64,000 nucleotides of DNA from Sphingorhabdus sp. SMR4y (GTDB lineage Bacteria > Pseudomonadota > Alphaproteobacteria > Sphingomonadales > Sphingomonadaceae). The stretch covers positions 1,607,001 to 1,671,000 of the forward strand of contig NZ_CP022336.1 of the NCBI RefSeq assembly GCF_002218195.1, read 5' to 3'. The notes beneath the pieces were generated by a model. That model was not told where the DNA came from, made no database searches, and saw nothing but the letters and a program-made list of their open reading frames with translations. The translations under genes were made by a program, and so were the position numbers. Of this stretch, positions 46,301 to 55,308 are shown piece after piece. Position 1 is the first letter of the stretch. Each line of letters opens with the position of its first letter.

Positions 46301-46972
46301 ATGCAGACAATATCGCTTTACGACATGGACCGCACGATCACCGTGCGCGGAACCTACACACCGTTTCTCTTTCACATGGTCTTTGCCCTTGCGCCTTGGC
46401 GTCTGGTCTTTCTGCCGCTGCTGCCATTTGGCTTTGCCGCCTACGGGCTCAAGCTGATCAGCCGCGGGCAACTGAAGACGTTCAACCAGCAGATGCTGCT
46501 CGGCAACGCGCCGCAACTGTCGCTTCTGCAACCGCATATCGAGCGCTTCGCGGACAAGGTCCTGCGCTCCAACCGGCACAAAAAGGCGATTGAGCAAATC
46601 GAAGCGGACCGCGCGGAGGGACGCAAACTGGTGCTGGTAACCGCATCCTATGAACTTTATGCCGAGGCCATCGCCCGGCGCCTCGGCTTTGATCATCTGA
46701 TCGGCACGCAACTGGAGATCGACGGCCTGGGCCGCGTGCTTCCCGTCATCCTCGGTGAGAATTGCTATGACGACGCCAAGATCGGCCGGATCGAGTCATT
46801 GTTCAAGCGACAGGGCTGGCAGCGCGCGGACGCCCATGTCCGGGCCTATTCCGATCATGTCAGCGACAAGGCGATGCTGGAATGGGCCGACGAGGCGATT
46901 GCGACAACGCCGACCCCCAAATTGCGCCGTCTGGCGGAGCAGCGCGGCTGGAAAATCGTCGACTGGCGCTGA
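46301..46972 (+). CDS. HAD-IB family phosphatase
   Basis: 223 residues. The HAD motif I is LYDMDRTITVRG (Asp-x-Asp), a hydrophobic stretch (VFALAPWRLVFLPLLPFGFAAY) is inserted after it, and motif II/III elements are VLVTASYELYAEA and AYSDHVSDKAMLEWADEA. HAD-IB proteins are mostly phosphatases, including phosphoserine phosphatase-like enzymes. Substrate unknown. Start at 46301; earlier starts in frame (46244) have no support. Confidence 0.85.
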   Translation: MQTISLYDMDRTITVRGTYTPFLFHMVFALAPWRLVFLPLLPFGFAAYGLKLISRGQLKTFNQQMLLGNAPQLSLLQPHIERFADKVLRSNRHKKAIEQIEADRAEGRKLVLVTASYELYAEAIARRLGFDHLIGTQLEIDGLGRVLPVILGENCYDDAKIGRIESLFKRQGWQRADAHVRAYSDHVSDKAMLEWADEAIATTPTPKLRRLAEQRGWKIVDWR

Positions 46973-47117
46973 CCGGGCGACCCCGAATTCCCCAGAGCGA
47001 AGGGCCGAAGACTGATCCTGCCGCAGCCAGCAGGCTGATTTCCGGTGGACAAAGAAGCGGCGATAAACCAGATCGACCGAATTGCCCTTCATGGCCCGCT
47101 TTCGGAGATAACAAGAC

Positions 47118-47684
47118 ATGTCATTCACGCAGTTGCTCGTACCAACCTATACTCAAATGCTGAAGGCTCTCTGGGGCTGGTTCGAGAAGGCACAGGATCA
47201 AATGCCGGAAGCGGAAGCGAACGCGCTACTGTCCGCGCGCCTCGCGCCCGACATGTTTCCCCTGTCCACCCAAATCCGATTTGCCTGCGTGCAGGCGCAG
47301 GAAGCAATATTCCGTCTGCAAGGGGAAACATTTCCTCCTTCGCTAGGCGCGCTTGTCGATGAGGGACGCAACGCGGGACAACAGCCCGGTTCGTTCGCGG
47401 ATGCAAAGGCGCGGATTGACGAGACCATCGCGTTGCTGGAAGGTCTGAGCCCCAGCGCGCTCGACACGGATCCGGGCGCCCCCGTCGCTCACGAACTTCC
47501 CAATGGCATGGTGCTCGATCTTACTGTGGAGCAATATGCCCGCGACTGGACGCTGGGCCAGTTCTATTTTCACCTGATGACCGCTTATGCGATATTGCGC
47601 CGAGAAGGGGTAGAACTCGGCAAGGCCGATTATATTCCGCACATGTTTCCCTATATTCGGCCAGACACGATCCCAGCTGACTGA
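47118..47684 (+). CDS. DUF1993 family protein
   Basis: 188 residues with the DUF1993 pattern: SFTQLLVPTYTQMLKALWGWF at the start, RLAPDMFPLSTQIRFACVQAQEA, and YFHLMTAYAILRREGVELGKADYIP near the end. The fold is a DinB-like helical bundle; function unknown. It lies 145 bp downstream of the HAD gene on the same strand. Confidence 0.9.
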   Translation: MSFTQLLVPTYTQMLKALWGWFEKAQDQMPEAEANALLSARLAPDMFPLSTQIRFACVQAQEAIFRLQGETFPPSLGALVDEGRNAGQQPGSFADAKARIDETIALLEGLSPSALDTDPGAPVAHELPNGMVLDLTVEQYARDWTLGQFYFHLMTAYAILRREGVELGKADYIPHMFPYIRPDTIPAD

Positions 47685-47749
47685 TCGTCCGGCTTCCGGG
47701 CGTGAGCGGACGGTTGACAGTCCCGCCCTTCCGTCGCAGGTGGCGCGGC

Positions 47750-47959
47750 ATGGCAATTATCGCAACCATCATGAACAGCGCCACCGGTCAGCCGATCCAG
47801 AAGATGACCTTTGGCCGCATGCCCAAACCCTGGGCTTCCTTCATCCTCCAGAGCGGCGAACTGGTCACCGCCGAACGCATCGACGTCGGCACGCCGGCGC
47901 ATGGCAAATTTGTCGCTCCGGTCTCGATCTGGGTCACTCCCAAGGCAGAGAAAGCCTGA
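47750..47959 (+). CDS. Hypothetical protein upstream of a GreA/GreB factor
   Basis: 69 residues from ATG 47750 (MAIIATIMNSATGQPIQKMT), ending APVSIWVTPKAEKA. It is predicted to be beta-rich with no domain I can name. It is three bases from the GreA/GreB gene, so a common transcript is likely. Another in-frame ATG lies at 47771. Function unknown. Confidence 0.55.
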   Translation: MAIIATIMNSATGQPIQKMTFGRMPKPWASFILQSGELVTAERIDVGTPAHGKFVAPVSIWVTPKAEKA

Positions 47960-47962
47960 GCG

Positions 47963-48436
47963 ATGAGCGTTGCTTTCCGCAGAGAAGGTGATGACGAGCA
48001 TCTCGAACCCAAGTTCGAACATCCGATTCCCGTCGGTCCCAATCTGGTGACCGCGCGCGGTCTGCAACTGATCAAGGACCGCGTGGCGGAATTACAGGCA
48101 AAGGTCGCTGCGCTGACCGACGACGAAGTTGCGCTGAAAATAGCCAAGCGGGACCTGCGCTACTGGAACACCAGGCAATCGACCGCGGAACTGCCGCCGG
48201 TGCCAGGCGGGGAGCGGGTCGAATTCGGCATCAGAGTGACTTTCCTGCTCAACGGCAAGGAAAAGACTCTTTCCATCGTCGGCGATGACGAGGCCGATCC
48301 GGCCAGCGCGCTGGTCTCCTTTTCCGCGCCGGTCAGCCGCGCACTGATGGGACTCGGAAAAGGAGAGCTTGCTGATTTTTCCGGTCGCGAGGATGCGATT
48401 GAAATCCTGTCGATCGAGCCGATTCCGCAGCCCTAG
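47963..48436 (+). CDS. GreA/GreB family transcription factor
   Basis: 157 residues. The C-terminal half has the GreA/GreB FKBP-like domain: VEFGIRVTFLLNGKEKTLSIVGDDEADPASALVSFSAPVSRALMG. The N-terminal part is short and not a typical long Gre coiled coil, as in the alphaproteobacterial GreB-like relatives. It would act on backtracked RNA polymerase or as an NDP-kinase regulator-like factor; which is not decided by sequence. A 247-bp intergenic region of no recognised feature follows. Confidence 0.82.
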   Translation: MSVAFRREGDDEHLEPKFEHPIPVGPNLVTARGLQLIKDRVAELQAKVAALTDDEVALKIAKRDLRYWNTRQSTAELPPVPGGERVEFGIRVTFLLNGKEKTLSIVGDDEADPASALVSFSAPVSRALMGLGKGELADFSGREDAIEILSIEPIPQP

Positions 48437-48683
48437 GATTGGCGGGGCCGGACAGGCAAAATTGACAGACACCCAAGTTTTTTAATTTTGTGACCTTTGC
48501 CTGAAAACCTCAAATTTCCAGGATATTCCCTTCACCAATCTGGTGGCTAGTGTGACCTTCCAGAAAGCATGGCCCCGCTCGGCCCGCTGCCGGTCACAAG
48601 CAATATCGCCCATGTCTCGTACGCAATGTCAAACAGCCGCTTCCAAGGATAAACGATCAGGCCCATTTTAGGAAAGCCCCAAG

Positions 48684-49958
48684 CTAGCCGACAAGGATCA
48701 CTCTCAAGTCATTCACATTGGTGCCAGAAGGACCGGTCATCAATAGAGCCCCCGCCTTTTCGAAAGCCAGATAGCTATTGTCCTGTTCGAGCAATTCTCG
48801 CGCCTGCCCTGCCCCGCCCATCAGGTCCAATATCCCGGGCCACAAGTAGCCACCGGCATTGTCTTCCGAACCGTCTATGCCGTCGCTGTCGGCAGCAAAG
48901 CCGCAGATATCGGGCTCACCCTGCAATGTCAGGGCAAGGGCCAGCAGATAGGCGGTGCAGCGACCACCGCGACCATTTCGATTGCGCAAGGTCACCGTCG
49001 CCTCGCCGCCGGATATCAGGGCCGCCTTGCGACCACTCGCCTTGATCGCCAGCGCCTGTGCGGCATGATCGCACCCGAGTTCCAGCGCGTCGCCTTCCAG
49101 TGCGTCGCCGAGCATGATCGGTTCATAGCCCATGGCCGCGACCGCTGCGACCGCTGCCGCGCACATATCGGCCGGCCGGGCGCAGAGTTCGGTGGTTGCA
49201 CGCTGCATTTTCGGGTCGTCGGCTTTAGGCGTTTCCAGTGCCCCGGAAGCGAGTTTTTCAGTCACCAGTGGCGGTAATATGATGTCATATCTGGCAGCTA
49301 TCGCCAGTGTATCGGCGCAGGTCGAGCTGTCCACGACCGTAGGACCCGAGCCGATCATCGCGATATCGTCGCCGGGAATATCGGAAATGGCGATCATATG
49401 GGTCGCCGCTGGCCAGGCTCTCGCCGCCAGCCTTCCTCCCTTGATCGCCGAGAGATGTTTGCGGACCATGTTCATTTCGCTGATCGGCGCGCCGCATCCC
49501 AGCAGCGCCCGGGTGACGGCCTGTTTCTCGACCAGCGATATGCCCTCTGCCGGCGCGGGGAGCAGCGCGCTGGCACCGCCCGACATCAGCACCAGCAGCA
49601 GATCATCTGCGCCAAGCCCATCCGCCGCCTGCAATGCGCTTTGCGCTGCCTCCGCGCCGACGGAATCGGGGACCGGATGCGAGGCCTCGACAATCTGCAG
49701 ATTGTCCGGCGCAAAGCCCGGCTGGACATAGCCCTGACGCGTGACGATCAAGCCATCGACATTTTTCGGCAGGCGATCGAGAATGGCAGATGTCATCTGG
49801 CTGGCTGCCTTGCCGATCGACAGCAGATAGGTCCGGCCGGGCACTTGCGGCCACTCGACATCGCGCATGGCATTGACGGGCAACGCGGGTTGCAGCGCCT
49901 GGAAATAGAGATCTTCTAAAAAAGCTTTTATTGAATCGGGATTTGTTGTTTGATGCAC
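48684..49958 (-). CDS. Glycerate 2-kinase (MOFRL family)
   Basis: 424 residues from GTG 49958; longer starts up to 50039 would overlap the divergent GH13 gene and add unconserved sequence. The MOFRL-kinase motifs are LLVLMSGGASALLPAPAEG, RKHLSAIKGGRL, ISDIPGDDIAMIGSGPTV and the C-terminal NRNGRGGRCTAYLLALALTLQGEPDI. It makes 2-phosphoglycerate from glycerate. The neighbours suggest it recycles the glycerate released from glucosylglycerate; that link is inference from context. Confidence 0.87.
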   Translation of the reverse strand: MHQTTNPDSIKAFLEDLYFQALQPALPVNAMRDVEWPQVPGRTYLLSIGKAASQMTSAILDRLPKNVDGLIVTRQGYVQPGFAPDNLQIVEASHPVPDSVGAEAAQSALQAADGLGADDLLLVLMSGGASALLPAPAEGISLVEKQAVTRALLGCGAPISEMNMVRKHLSAIKGGRLAARAWPAATHMIAISDIPGDDIAMIGSGPTVVDSSTCADTLAIAARYDIILPPLVTEKLASGALETPKADDPKMQRATTELCARPADMCAAAVAAVAAMGYEPIMLGDALEGDALELGCDHAAQALAIKASGRKAALISGGEATVTLRNRNGRGGRCTAYLLALALTLQGEPDICGFAADSDGIDGSEDNAGGYLWPGILDLMGGAGQARELLEQDNSYLAFEKAGALLMTGPSGTNVNDLRVILVG

Positions 49959-50022
49959 TGCACAATAAGGGCCCGATTGTTCGGCCGGGGTCAAGAAGAT
50001 TTTCGGAGTGACAGAAGCAACC

Positions 50023-51786
50023 ATGAACGATCGCGCCACTATCGACCATCTTCTGCAACGGCTGACGGCGCATCTGGGTGCGGTCTATCCCGATCATGAT
50101 TGCGAGGCGCTGGCCGGACGCATTGTCGACCTGTTCTGGCCCGACAAGAGCAAGATGATCCCGCGATCGGAAATCGCCGACAAGCATTTGTGGGACGAGA
50201 GCGATATCGCGATGATCACCTATGGCGGCACGATTCGCTCGGATGGCGAGCGGCCGCTGCGGACGCTGCACCGGTTTCTGAAGCAGCATATCGGGCAGAC
50301 CATTGGCGCCGTCCATATCCTGCCGTTTTTTCCCTATAGCTGTGATGACGGGTTCGGGGTGATCGACTATCTTTCGGTCGACGAAGAGCTGGGCGACTGG
50401 TCCGACATCGAAGCCATTGCCGGTGATTATCGGCTGATGGGCGATCTGGTGATCAATCACGGATCGAGCAAATCCGTCTGGTTTCAGCAATTTCTGTCCG
50501 ATGAGGCTCCCGGCAAGGATTATTATTATACCGCCGATCCGGCCGCCGACCTCGGGCAGGTGGTGCGTCCGCGCGCGCACCCGCTGCTGACGCCGTTTCG
50601 CACCGTGTCCGGTGACCGCCATGTCTGGAGCACGTTCAGCAGCGACCAGCTGGATTTCGATTTCACCAATCCCGAACTGCTGCTTGAATTTGTCAAGATC
50701 ATCGCCGCCTATATCGAGCATGGCGTGCGGATATTCCGGCTCGACGCGGTTGCGTTCCTGTGGAAGAAAATCGGCACGCCCTCAATCAATCTCGACGAAA
50801 CGCACGAGATCATCCGGCTCCTCCGGACGCTGATGGACCACCATGCGGAGACACTGATCATCATCACCGAGACCAACATTCCCAATCACGAGAATCTGAC
50901 CTATTTCGGCAACCAGAACGAAGCGCATGTCATTTATAATTTCTCGCTGCCGCCGCTGCTGGTCCACGCGCTGCTGACCGGTAACGCCCTCTATCTGAAG
51001 CGGCTGACGCGAAGCAATCCACCGGCGCTGACCGGCTGCACCTACCTCAATTTTACCGCCAGCCATGACGGGATCGGCTTGCGCCCGACCGAAGGGGCGC
51101 TGCCGCAGGGCGAGGTTGACCAGATGCTGGCCACTATCCAGAGCTTTGGCGGGCGCGTGTCGATGCGGCGCGGACCGGGCGGAACCGAGAAACCCTATGA
51201 AATGAACATCTCCTTTTTCGAGGCGATGCAGGGCACGCTGGACGGACCGGACGAATATCAGATCGACCGGTTCATGGCAGCGATGGCAATCATGCTGGCG
51301 CTGGAAGGAATTCCGGCCATCTATATCCACAGCCTGCTGGCGACGCCGAACGGCTATGAAGATGTCAACCGGACCGGGCATAACCGGTCAATCAACCGCT
51401 GCCAGTTGGACTATGACAGGATCACCGCGAAACTGGTCGATCCGGAAGCCGTCGAGGCGCAGGTCTTCTCGCGTTTCCTCGCGCTGGTCGAGACCCGCAA
51501 GCAGCAGCCGGCTTTTCACCCCAATGCGGTGCAATTCACGCTGGCGCTGCCCGAGGGGCTATTCGGCATCTGGCGCCAGAGCCGCGAACGGACGCAGAGC
51601 ATTTTCGCCATTACCAACGTGACAAACGAAGAAAAGACGCTGTCGCTGGCGGATATCAATCTGATCGCGGGGGACCGCTGGTGGGATCTGATTTCCGGCC
51701 ATATCATCACCGATATCGAAGGTGATTTCAGCCTGTCGCCCTATCGCACCGTCTGGTTCAGCAACGTCGCGCCCGACCCGGGCTAG
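50023..51786 (+). CDS. GH13 sugar phosphorylase, probably glucosylglycerate phosphorylase (GH13_18-like)
   Basis: 587 residues with the GH13 catalytic residues in order: nucleophile Asp in RIFRLDAVAFLWKK, acid/base Glu in ITETNIPNHENLTYFG, and third Asp in TASHDGIGLRP. The layout fits the sucrose phosphorylase-type subfamily. Clustered glycerate kinase, glucosyl-3-phosphoglycerate synthase and phosphatase point to glucosylglycerate as substrate, as is known for GH13_18 enzymes found beside these genes. It releases glucose-1-phosphate. Start at 50023 (MNDRATIDHLLQRL). Its TAG stop shares CTAG with the opposing gpgS stop. Confidence 0.78.
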   Translation: MNDRATIDHLLQRLTAHLGAVYPDHDCEALAGRIVDLFWPDKSKMIPRSEIADKHLWDESDIAMITYGGTIRSDGERPLRTLHRFLKQHIGQTIGAVHILPFFPYSCDDGFGVIDYLSVDEELGDWSDIEAIAGDYRLMGDLVINHGSSKSVWFQQFLSDEAPGKDYYYTADPAADLGQVVRPRAHPLLTPFRTVSGDRHVWSTFSSDQLDFDFTNPELLLEFVKIIAAYIEHGVRIFRLDAVAFLWKKIGTPSINLDETHEIIRLLRTLMDHHAETLIIITETNIPNHENLTYFGNQNEAHVIYNFSLPPLLVHALLTGNALYLKRLTRSNPPALTGCTYLNFTASHDGIGLRPTEGALPQGEVDQMLATIQSFGGRVSMRRGPGGTEKPYEMNISFFEAMQGTLDGPDEYQIDRFMAAMAIMLALEGIPAIYIHSLLATPNGYEDVNRTGHNRSINRCQLDYDRITAKLVDPEAVEAQVFSRFLALVETRKQQPAFHPNAVQFTLALPEGLFGIWRQSRERTQSIFAITNVTNEEKTLSLADINLIAGDRWWDLISGHIITDIEGDFSLSPYRTVWFSNVAPDPG

Positions 51787-52997
51787 TCCTCGTTGTCGAG
51801 CCGGACCGCTTCCTTGAACCGGTCGGTGAAATCCGGAATGGCGCTGTTGATCCGGTTCCAGTTGGCCATGAAGGGCGTTTCGTTCGGTGATTCGAGAAAG
51901 ACTTCCCCAGCGGTCATGATATTTTGCGCGAACAGTTCAACCGTCGTTTCTTCCTCGTGCCGGTCGAGCGTCAGGCCGTTCATCACCGCGTCATTGTAGA
52001 AGGTCTCGATTCTGTCGAGTGCAATCCGGAAATAGGTCGCTTTCAGCGTGCGGAAGGTACCGGAGGAAAAGACCTGACCATCGGTTGCCAGCTTGCGGAA
52101 CAGCGATTTGGTGATGTCGATGCTCATCTTCGACAGACCGCCTTCGGGATTGTCGTGCGAAACCGACTGGTGCTTGTGGTCGTAATTGTCGGCAATCTCG
52201 ACCTGGCAGATCGACTGGGTCGACTGGTTCCGCCACACTTCGGACAGGACGCCGACCTCCAGACCCCAGTCGGACGGGATGCGGATATTCTTCACCACCT
52301 GACGCCCCATCGCGAATTCGCCGGCCAGCGCGTAGCGGAAGCTGTTCAGATAGGTGATATAGTCGTTCGGTTCGCAGACTTTCTTCAACGCGGCGAGCAG
52401 GGGCCCGATCAGCAGGCGGACGACCCGACCGTTGAATTTCTCCTCGGTTGTTCGGGCATAATAGCCTTTGGAGAAAACATAGGGAAAAGTGGGATTGGCA
52501 ACCGGATACATCAGCCGCGCGAGCAATTCGCGGTCATAGGTCAGGATGTCGCAATCGTGCAGCCCGACCACTTGCGCATTGGTGGCGGAGAGGAAATAGC
52601 CGAAGCAGAACCAGACATTGCGACCCTTCCCCGGTTCCGCCGGCGAGAGGCCACATTCCTTCAGTTCGGCGTCGAGCGCGGTCAGCCGCGGGCCGCTGTT
52701 CCAGAGGATATGATGGCGTTGCGGCAGGCGCGAAAAATATCGCTTCGCATATTCGAACTGTTCCTTGTCAGCCCGGTCGAGGCCGATGATGATGTCGTCA
52801 AGATAGGGCACCTTGCACAGTTCATCGACGATATTTTCGAGCGCCGGGCCTTCCAGTTCGGAGAACAGGCTGGGCAGAACCAGAGCCATGGGATTGGCTT
52901 TGCGAAAGCCCATCAAATCGGTCTCCAGCGATTCGACCGAGCGATCGGACAGATTGTGGAGAGTGGAAATTGAACCGTTTTGATGAAAGTCAGCCAT
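51783..52997 (-). CDS. Glucosyl-3-phosphoglycerate synthase (GT81-like)
   Basis: 404 residues. The retaining GT-A fold is shown by ALVLPSLFSELEGPALENIVDEL at the start of the nucleotide-sugar domain and the metal-binding VGLHDCDILTYD. DWGLEVGVLSEVWRNQS lies near the active site. By family it transfers glucose from a nucleotide sugar to 3-phosphoglycerate. A mannosyl donor would be the main alternative; the GH13 phosphorylase nearby favours glucose. It lies 34 bp downstream of the phosphatase gene. Confidence 0.8.
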   Translation of the reverse strand: MADFHQNGSISTLHNLSDRSVESLETDLMGFRKANPMALVLPSLFSELEGPALENIVDELCKVPYLDDIIIGLDRADKEQFEYAKRYFSRLPQRHHILWNSGPRLTALDAELKECGLSPAEPGKGRNVWFCFGYFLSATNAQVVGLHDCDILTYDRELLARLMYPVANPTFPYVFSKGYYARTTEEKFNGRVVRLLIGPLLAALKKVCEPNDYITYLNSFRYALAGEFAMGRQVVKNIRIPSDWGLEVGVLSEVWRNQSTQSICQVEIADNYDHKHQSVSHDNPEGGLSKMSIDITKSLFRKLATDGQVFSSGTFRTLKATYFRIALDRIETFYNDAVMNGLTLDRHEEETTVELFAQNIMTAGEVFLESPNETPFMANWNRINSAIPDFTDRFKEAVRLDNED

Positions 52998-53031
52998 AGA
53001 TGTCCCTGTGATTGCGGAGAGACGAGCCTAA

Positions 53032-53868
53032 TCAGCTTTCGGGAATGTTTAAACCCAATTCTGCCAGAATTTCTGTCACCGCGGTCACCCAGCCCGCTGG
53101 TCCCGGCACCGGAGCGGTGCGGACGGCGGGCCTGGTCGAAATGATGGTAACGCCTTGCGGATTGGGCATGATCACCCCGAAATCGGCCGCCTCGATCATC
53201 GCCAGATCATTGGGCCCGTCGCCGAGAGCGATCGAAACGAGGTCGCAATCGGGCTTGTGTCCGGCGATCGTTTCGATGATCTGTGCCATCGCCTGCTCCT
53301 TGGTCGCGTGGCCGGTCAGATGATAAAATCGTCCGCCGCGCTGAATCCGCAGGCCGGATTCGGCGACGATCGTAGCGAGCGTTTCCAGCTCGCCGTCAGT
53401 ACCGGACCAGAGGAAGGGTTCTGTTGCTTGCCGGTCTTTCGCGCGCCGCGCGTCATCGACGGCCAGCCCGGTGGCGTCGACAACCTCGTGCACCGACATG
53501 TCGGCAAAACCGCGAAAATGGCGGCGCAGAGAGCCGGGCATTTTTCCGATCTGATCGAGTATCGCCGGATAGGCCATGCCCAGCGTAAGCCTGCCGGATC
53601 GACCATCATCGCCCGGAAAGTAGCTGTCGGGACCATGGATAACCGAACCGTTTTCCGTCACGCAGAGCGAGAAAGGAAGCGGAATTTCCCGCTGCAGGCA
53701 GAGCAGTTCCGCGTGGGTCTTGCTGGTGACCGGAATGATTTCCGCGAGCGACTGTCTGGAAAGGCTTGCAGCCAGCGCATCGGCCGGCTTCGCCGAATAG
53801 CTGTGATGGTCGAGCAGCGTGCCATCCAGGTCGGTGAATATCACAGGGTAGACGGGTCGCTTTGTCAT
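53032..53868 (-). CDS. Glucosyl/mannosyl-3-phosphoglycerate phosphatase (HAD-IIB, MpgP type)
   Basis: 278 residues. The HAD motif I IFTDLDGTLLDHHSYS, the cap domain, the lysine in VTSKTHAE and motif IV ALGDGPNDLAMIEAADFGVIM match the MpgP family, which removes phosphate from glycosyl-3-phosphoglycerate. With gpgS directly downstream, it would complete glucosylglycerate synthesis. The start has no strong ribosome site. Confidence 0.85.
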   Translation of the reverse strand: MTKRPVYPVIFTDLDGTLLDHHSYSAKPADALAASLSRQSLAEIIPVTSKTHAELLCLQREIPLPFSLCVTENGSVIHGPDSYFPGDDGRSGRLTLGMAYPAILDQIGKMPGSLRRHFRGFADMSVHEVVDATGLAVDDARRAKDRQATEPFLWSGTDGELETLATIVAESGLRIQRGGRFYHLTGHATKEQAMAQIIETIAGHKPDCDLVSIALGDGPNDLAMIEAADFGVIMPNPQGVTIISTRPAVRTAPVPGPAGWVTAVTEILAELGLNIPES

Positions 53869-53933
53869 GACCGCGATATAGCATTCCGGCCGAAACCGGA
53901 AAGCGCTAATCTGGAGAAGCGTTCAGTCTGCGA

Positions 53934-55259
53934 TCAAACCGCCGCCAGCGCCTGGTCGAAATCGGCGATCAGGTCGTCCGGATCCTCGACACCGATAGAA
54001 ATGCGCACCAGATTGTCGGTGATGCCGAGCGCGGCACGGCGTTCGTCGGGGACCGAGATATGGGTCATTGCGGCTGGCAGGCTGGCCAGCGTTTCGGTAC
54101 CGCCGAGACTCACCGCCAGCTTGGCGATCTTCATCGTGTCTAGAAAACGGAAGGCCTCCGCTTCGCCGCCCTTGATAAACAGGGAGAAAGTCGAACCGGC
54201 GCCGCTGCAATGGCGGTCGTAAATATCCTGCTGGCTCTTGTTGTCGATAAATCCGAGATAGCCCAGGCCCTCGACCTTGGGATGGTCGCGCAGGAAGGCG
54301 CAAACCTTTTCGGCATTTTCGCCCGCCCGGGTCATCCGCAGTTCCAGCGTCTCGAGGCTGCGCATCAGCATCCAGGCGGTATTGGGGTCGCAGATTGTGC
54401 CGATTGTGTTCCGGATCGCGCGGATCGGATCCATATGCGCCTTGCTGCCGAGTACGCCACCGGCAACCAGGTCGCTGTGGCCGCCGACATATTTGGTCAG
54501 GCTGTAGATGACGATATCCGCGCCATGTTTGAGCGGCTGCTGCCAGAGCGGGCCAAGGAAAGTATTATCGATGGCGATTGGCGGCGCGTTATCGGTGCCG
54601 AAGACCTGGCGCCGTGCATCGGCAACGCCCTCGATATCGACCAGAGCGTTGGTCGGGTTGGCCGGGCTTTCAAGATAGATGATCGCGACCTTGCCGCCAT
54701 TGGCCGCCGCCTGTGCTTTCGCCTGTTCAAGCAAACTGGCGACTTCGGACGGGCTCGCGCCGGCGGGGAAGTCGAGGAAGGTGACGCCGAAACGCCCGAG
54801 AATCTTGTTGATCAGCGTTTCGGTCGCGGCATAGAGTGGGCCGCTGTGGACGACGACATCGCCCTGGTTGACGTTGGCCAGCAGCACCGTGGTGATCGCC
54901 GACATGCCGCTGGAAAACACAAGCGCATCTTCCGCCTCGTCCCAGACGCTCAGCCGGTCTTCGAGAATTTCCTGATTGGGTCCGTTGAAGCGCGAATAGA
55001 CGAGACCGTCCGAACCGCCGGGACGTTTTCCCGTGATCCCCTCGAAGAAGCGCTTGCCGGCGGCGGCATTTTCAAAGGCGAAGGTCGAGGTCAGGAAAAT
55101 CGGCGGCTTGAGCGCGCCTTCGGACAGTTCCGGATCATAGCCGTGCCCCATCATCAGGGTCGCCGGTTTCAGCTTGCGGCCGCCGATTTTCTCGATCGGC
55201 GCCTTGGGCATGCGGCGCGTGACCGGGACGGCTGCGTTGGGATCATCTTGCTTGGCCAT
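53934..55259 (-). CDS. Cys/Met metabolism PLP-dependent enzyme (cystathionine gamma-synthase type)
   Basis: 441 residues. The PLP lysine is in IYSLTKYVGGHSDLVAGG, with FSSGMSAITTVLL and ESPANPT around the cofactor. The fold type I family includes cystathionine gamma-synthase, cystathionine beta/gamma-lyase and methionine gamma-lyase; this member's activity cannot be chosen from sequence. An N-terminal ~40-residue extension (PKAPIEKIGGRKLKPATLMMG) is longer than in many. Start at 55259 with GGAG nine bases upstream. Confidence 0.85.
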   Translation of the reverse strand: MAKQDDPNAAVPVTRRMPKAPIEKIGGRKLKPATLMMGHGYDPELSEGALKPPIFLTSTFAFENAAAGKRFFEGITGKRPGGSDGLVYSRFNGPNQEILEDRLSVWDEAEDALVFSSGMSAITTVLLANVNQGDVVVHSGPLYAATETLINKILGRFGVTFLDFPAGASPSEVASLLEQAKAQAAANGGKVAIIYLESPANPTNALVDIEGVADARRQVFGTDNAPPIAIDNTFLGPLWQQPLKHGADIVIYSLTKYVGGHSDLVAGGVLGSKAHMDPIRAIRNTIGTICDPNTAWMLMRSLETLELRMTRAGENAEKVCAFLRDHPKVEGLGYLGFIDNKSQQDIYDRHCSGAGSTFSLFIKGGEAEAFRFLDTMKIAKLAVSLGGTETLASLPAAMTHISVPDERRAALGITDNLVRISIGVEDPDDLIADFDQALAAV

Positions 55260-55308
55260 ATTCTGTCTCTCCACATCAATATATTTGCATGAAGTCTTGC
55301 CCGAAAAT

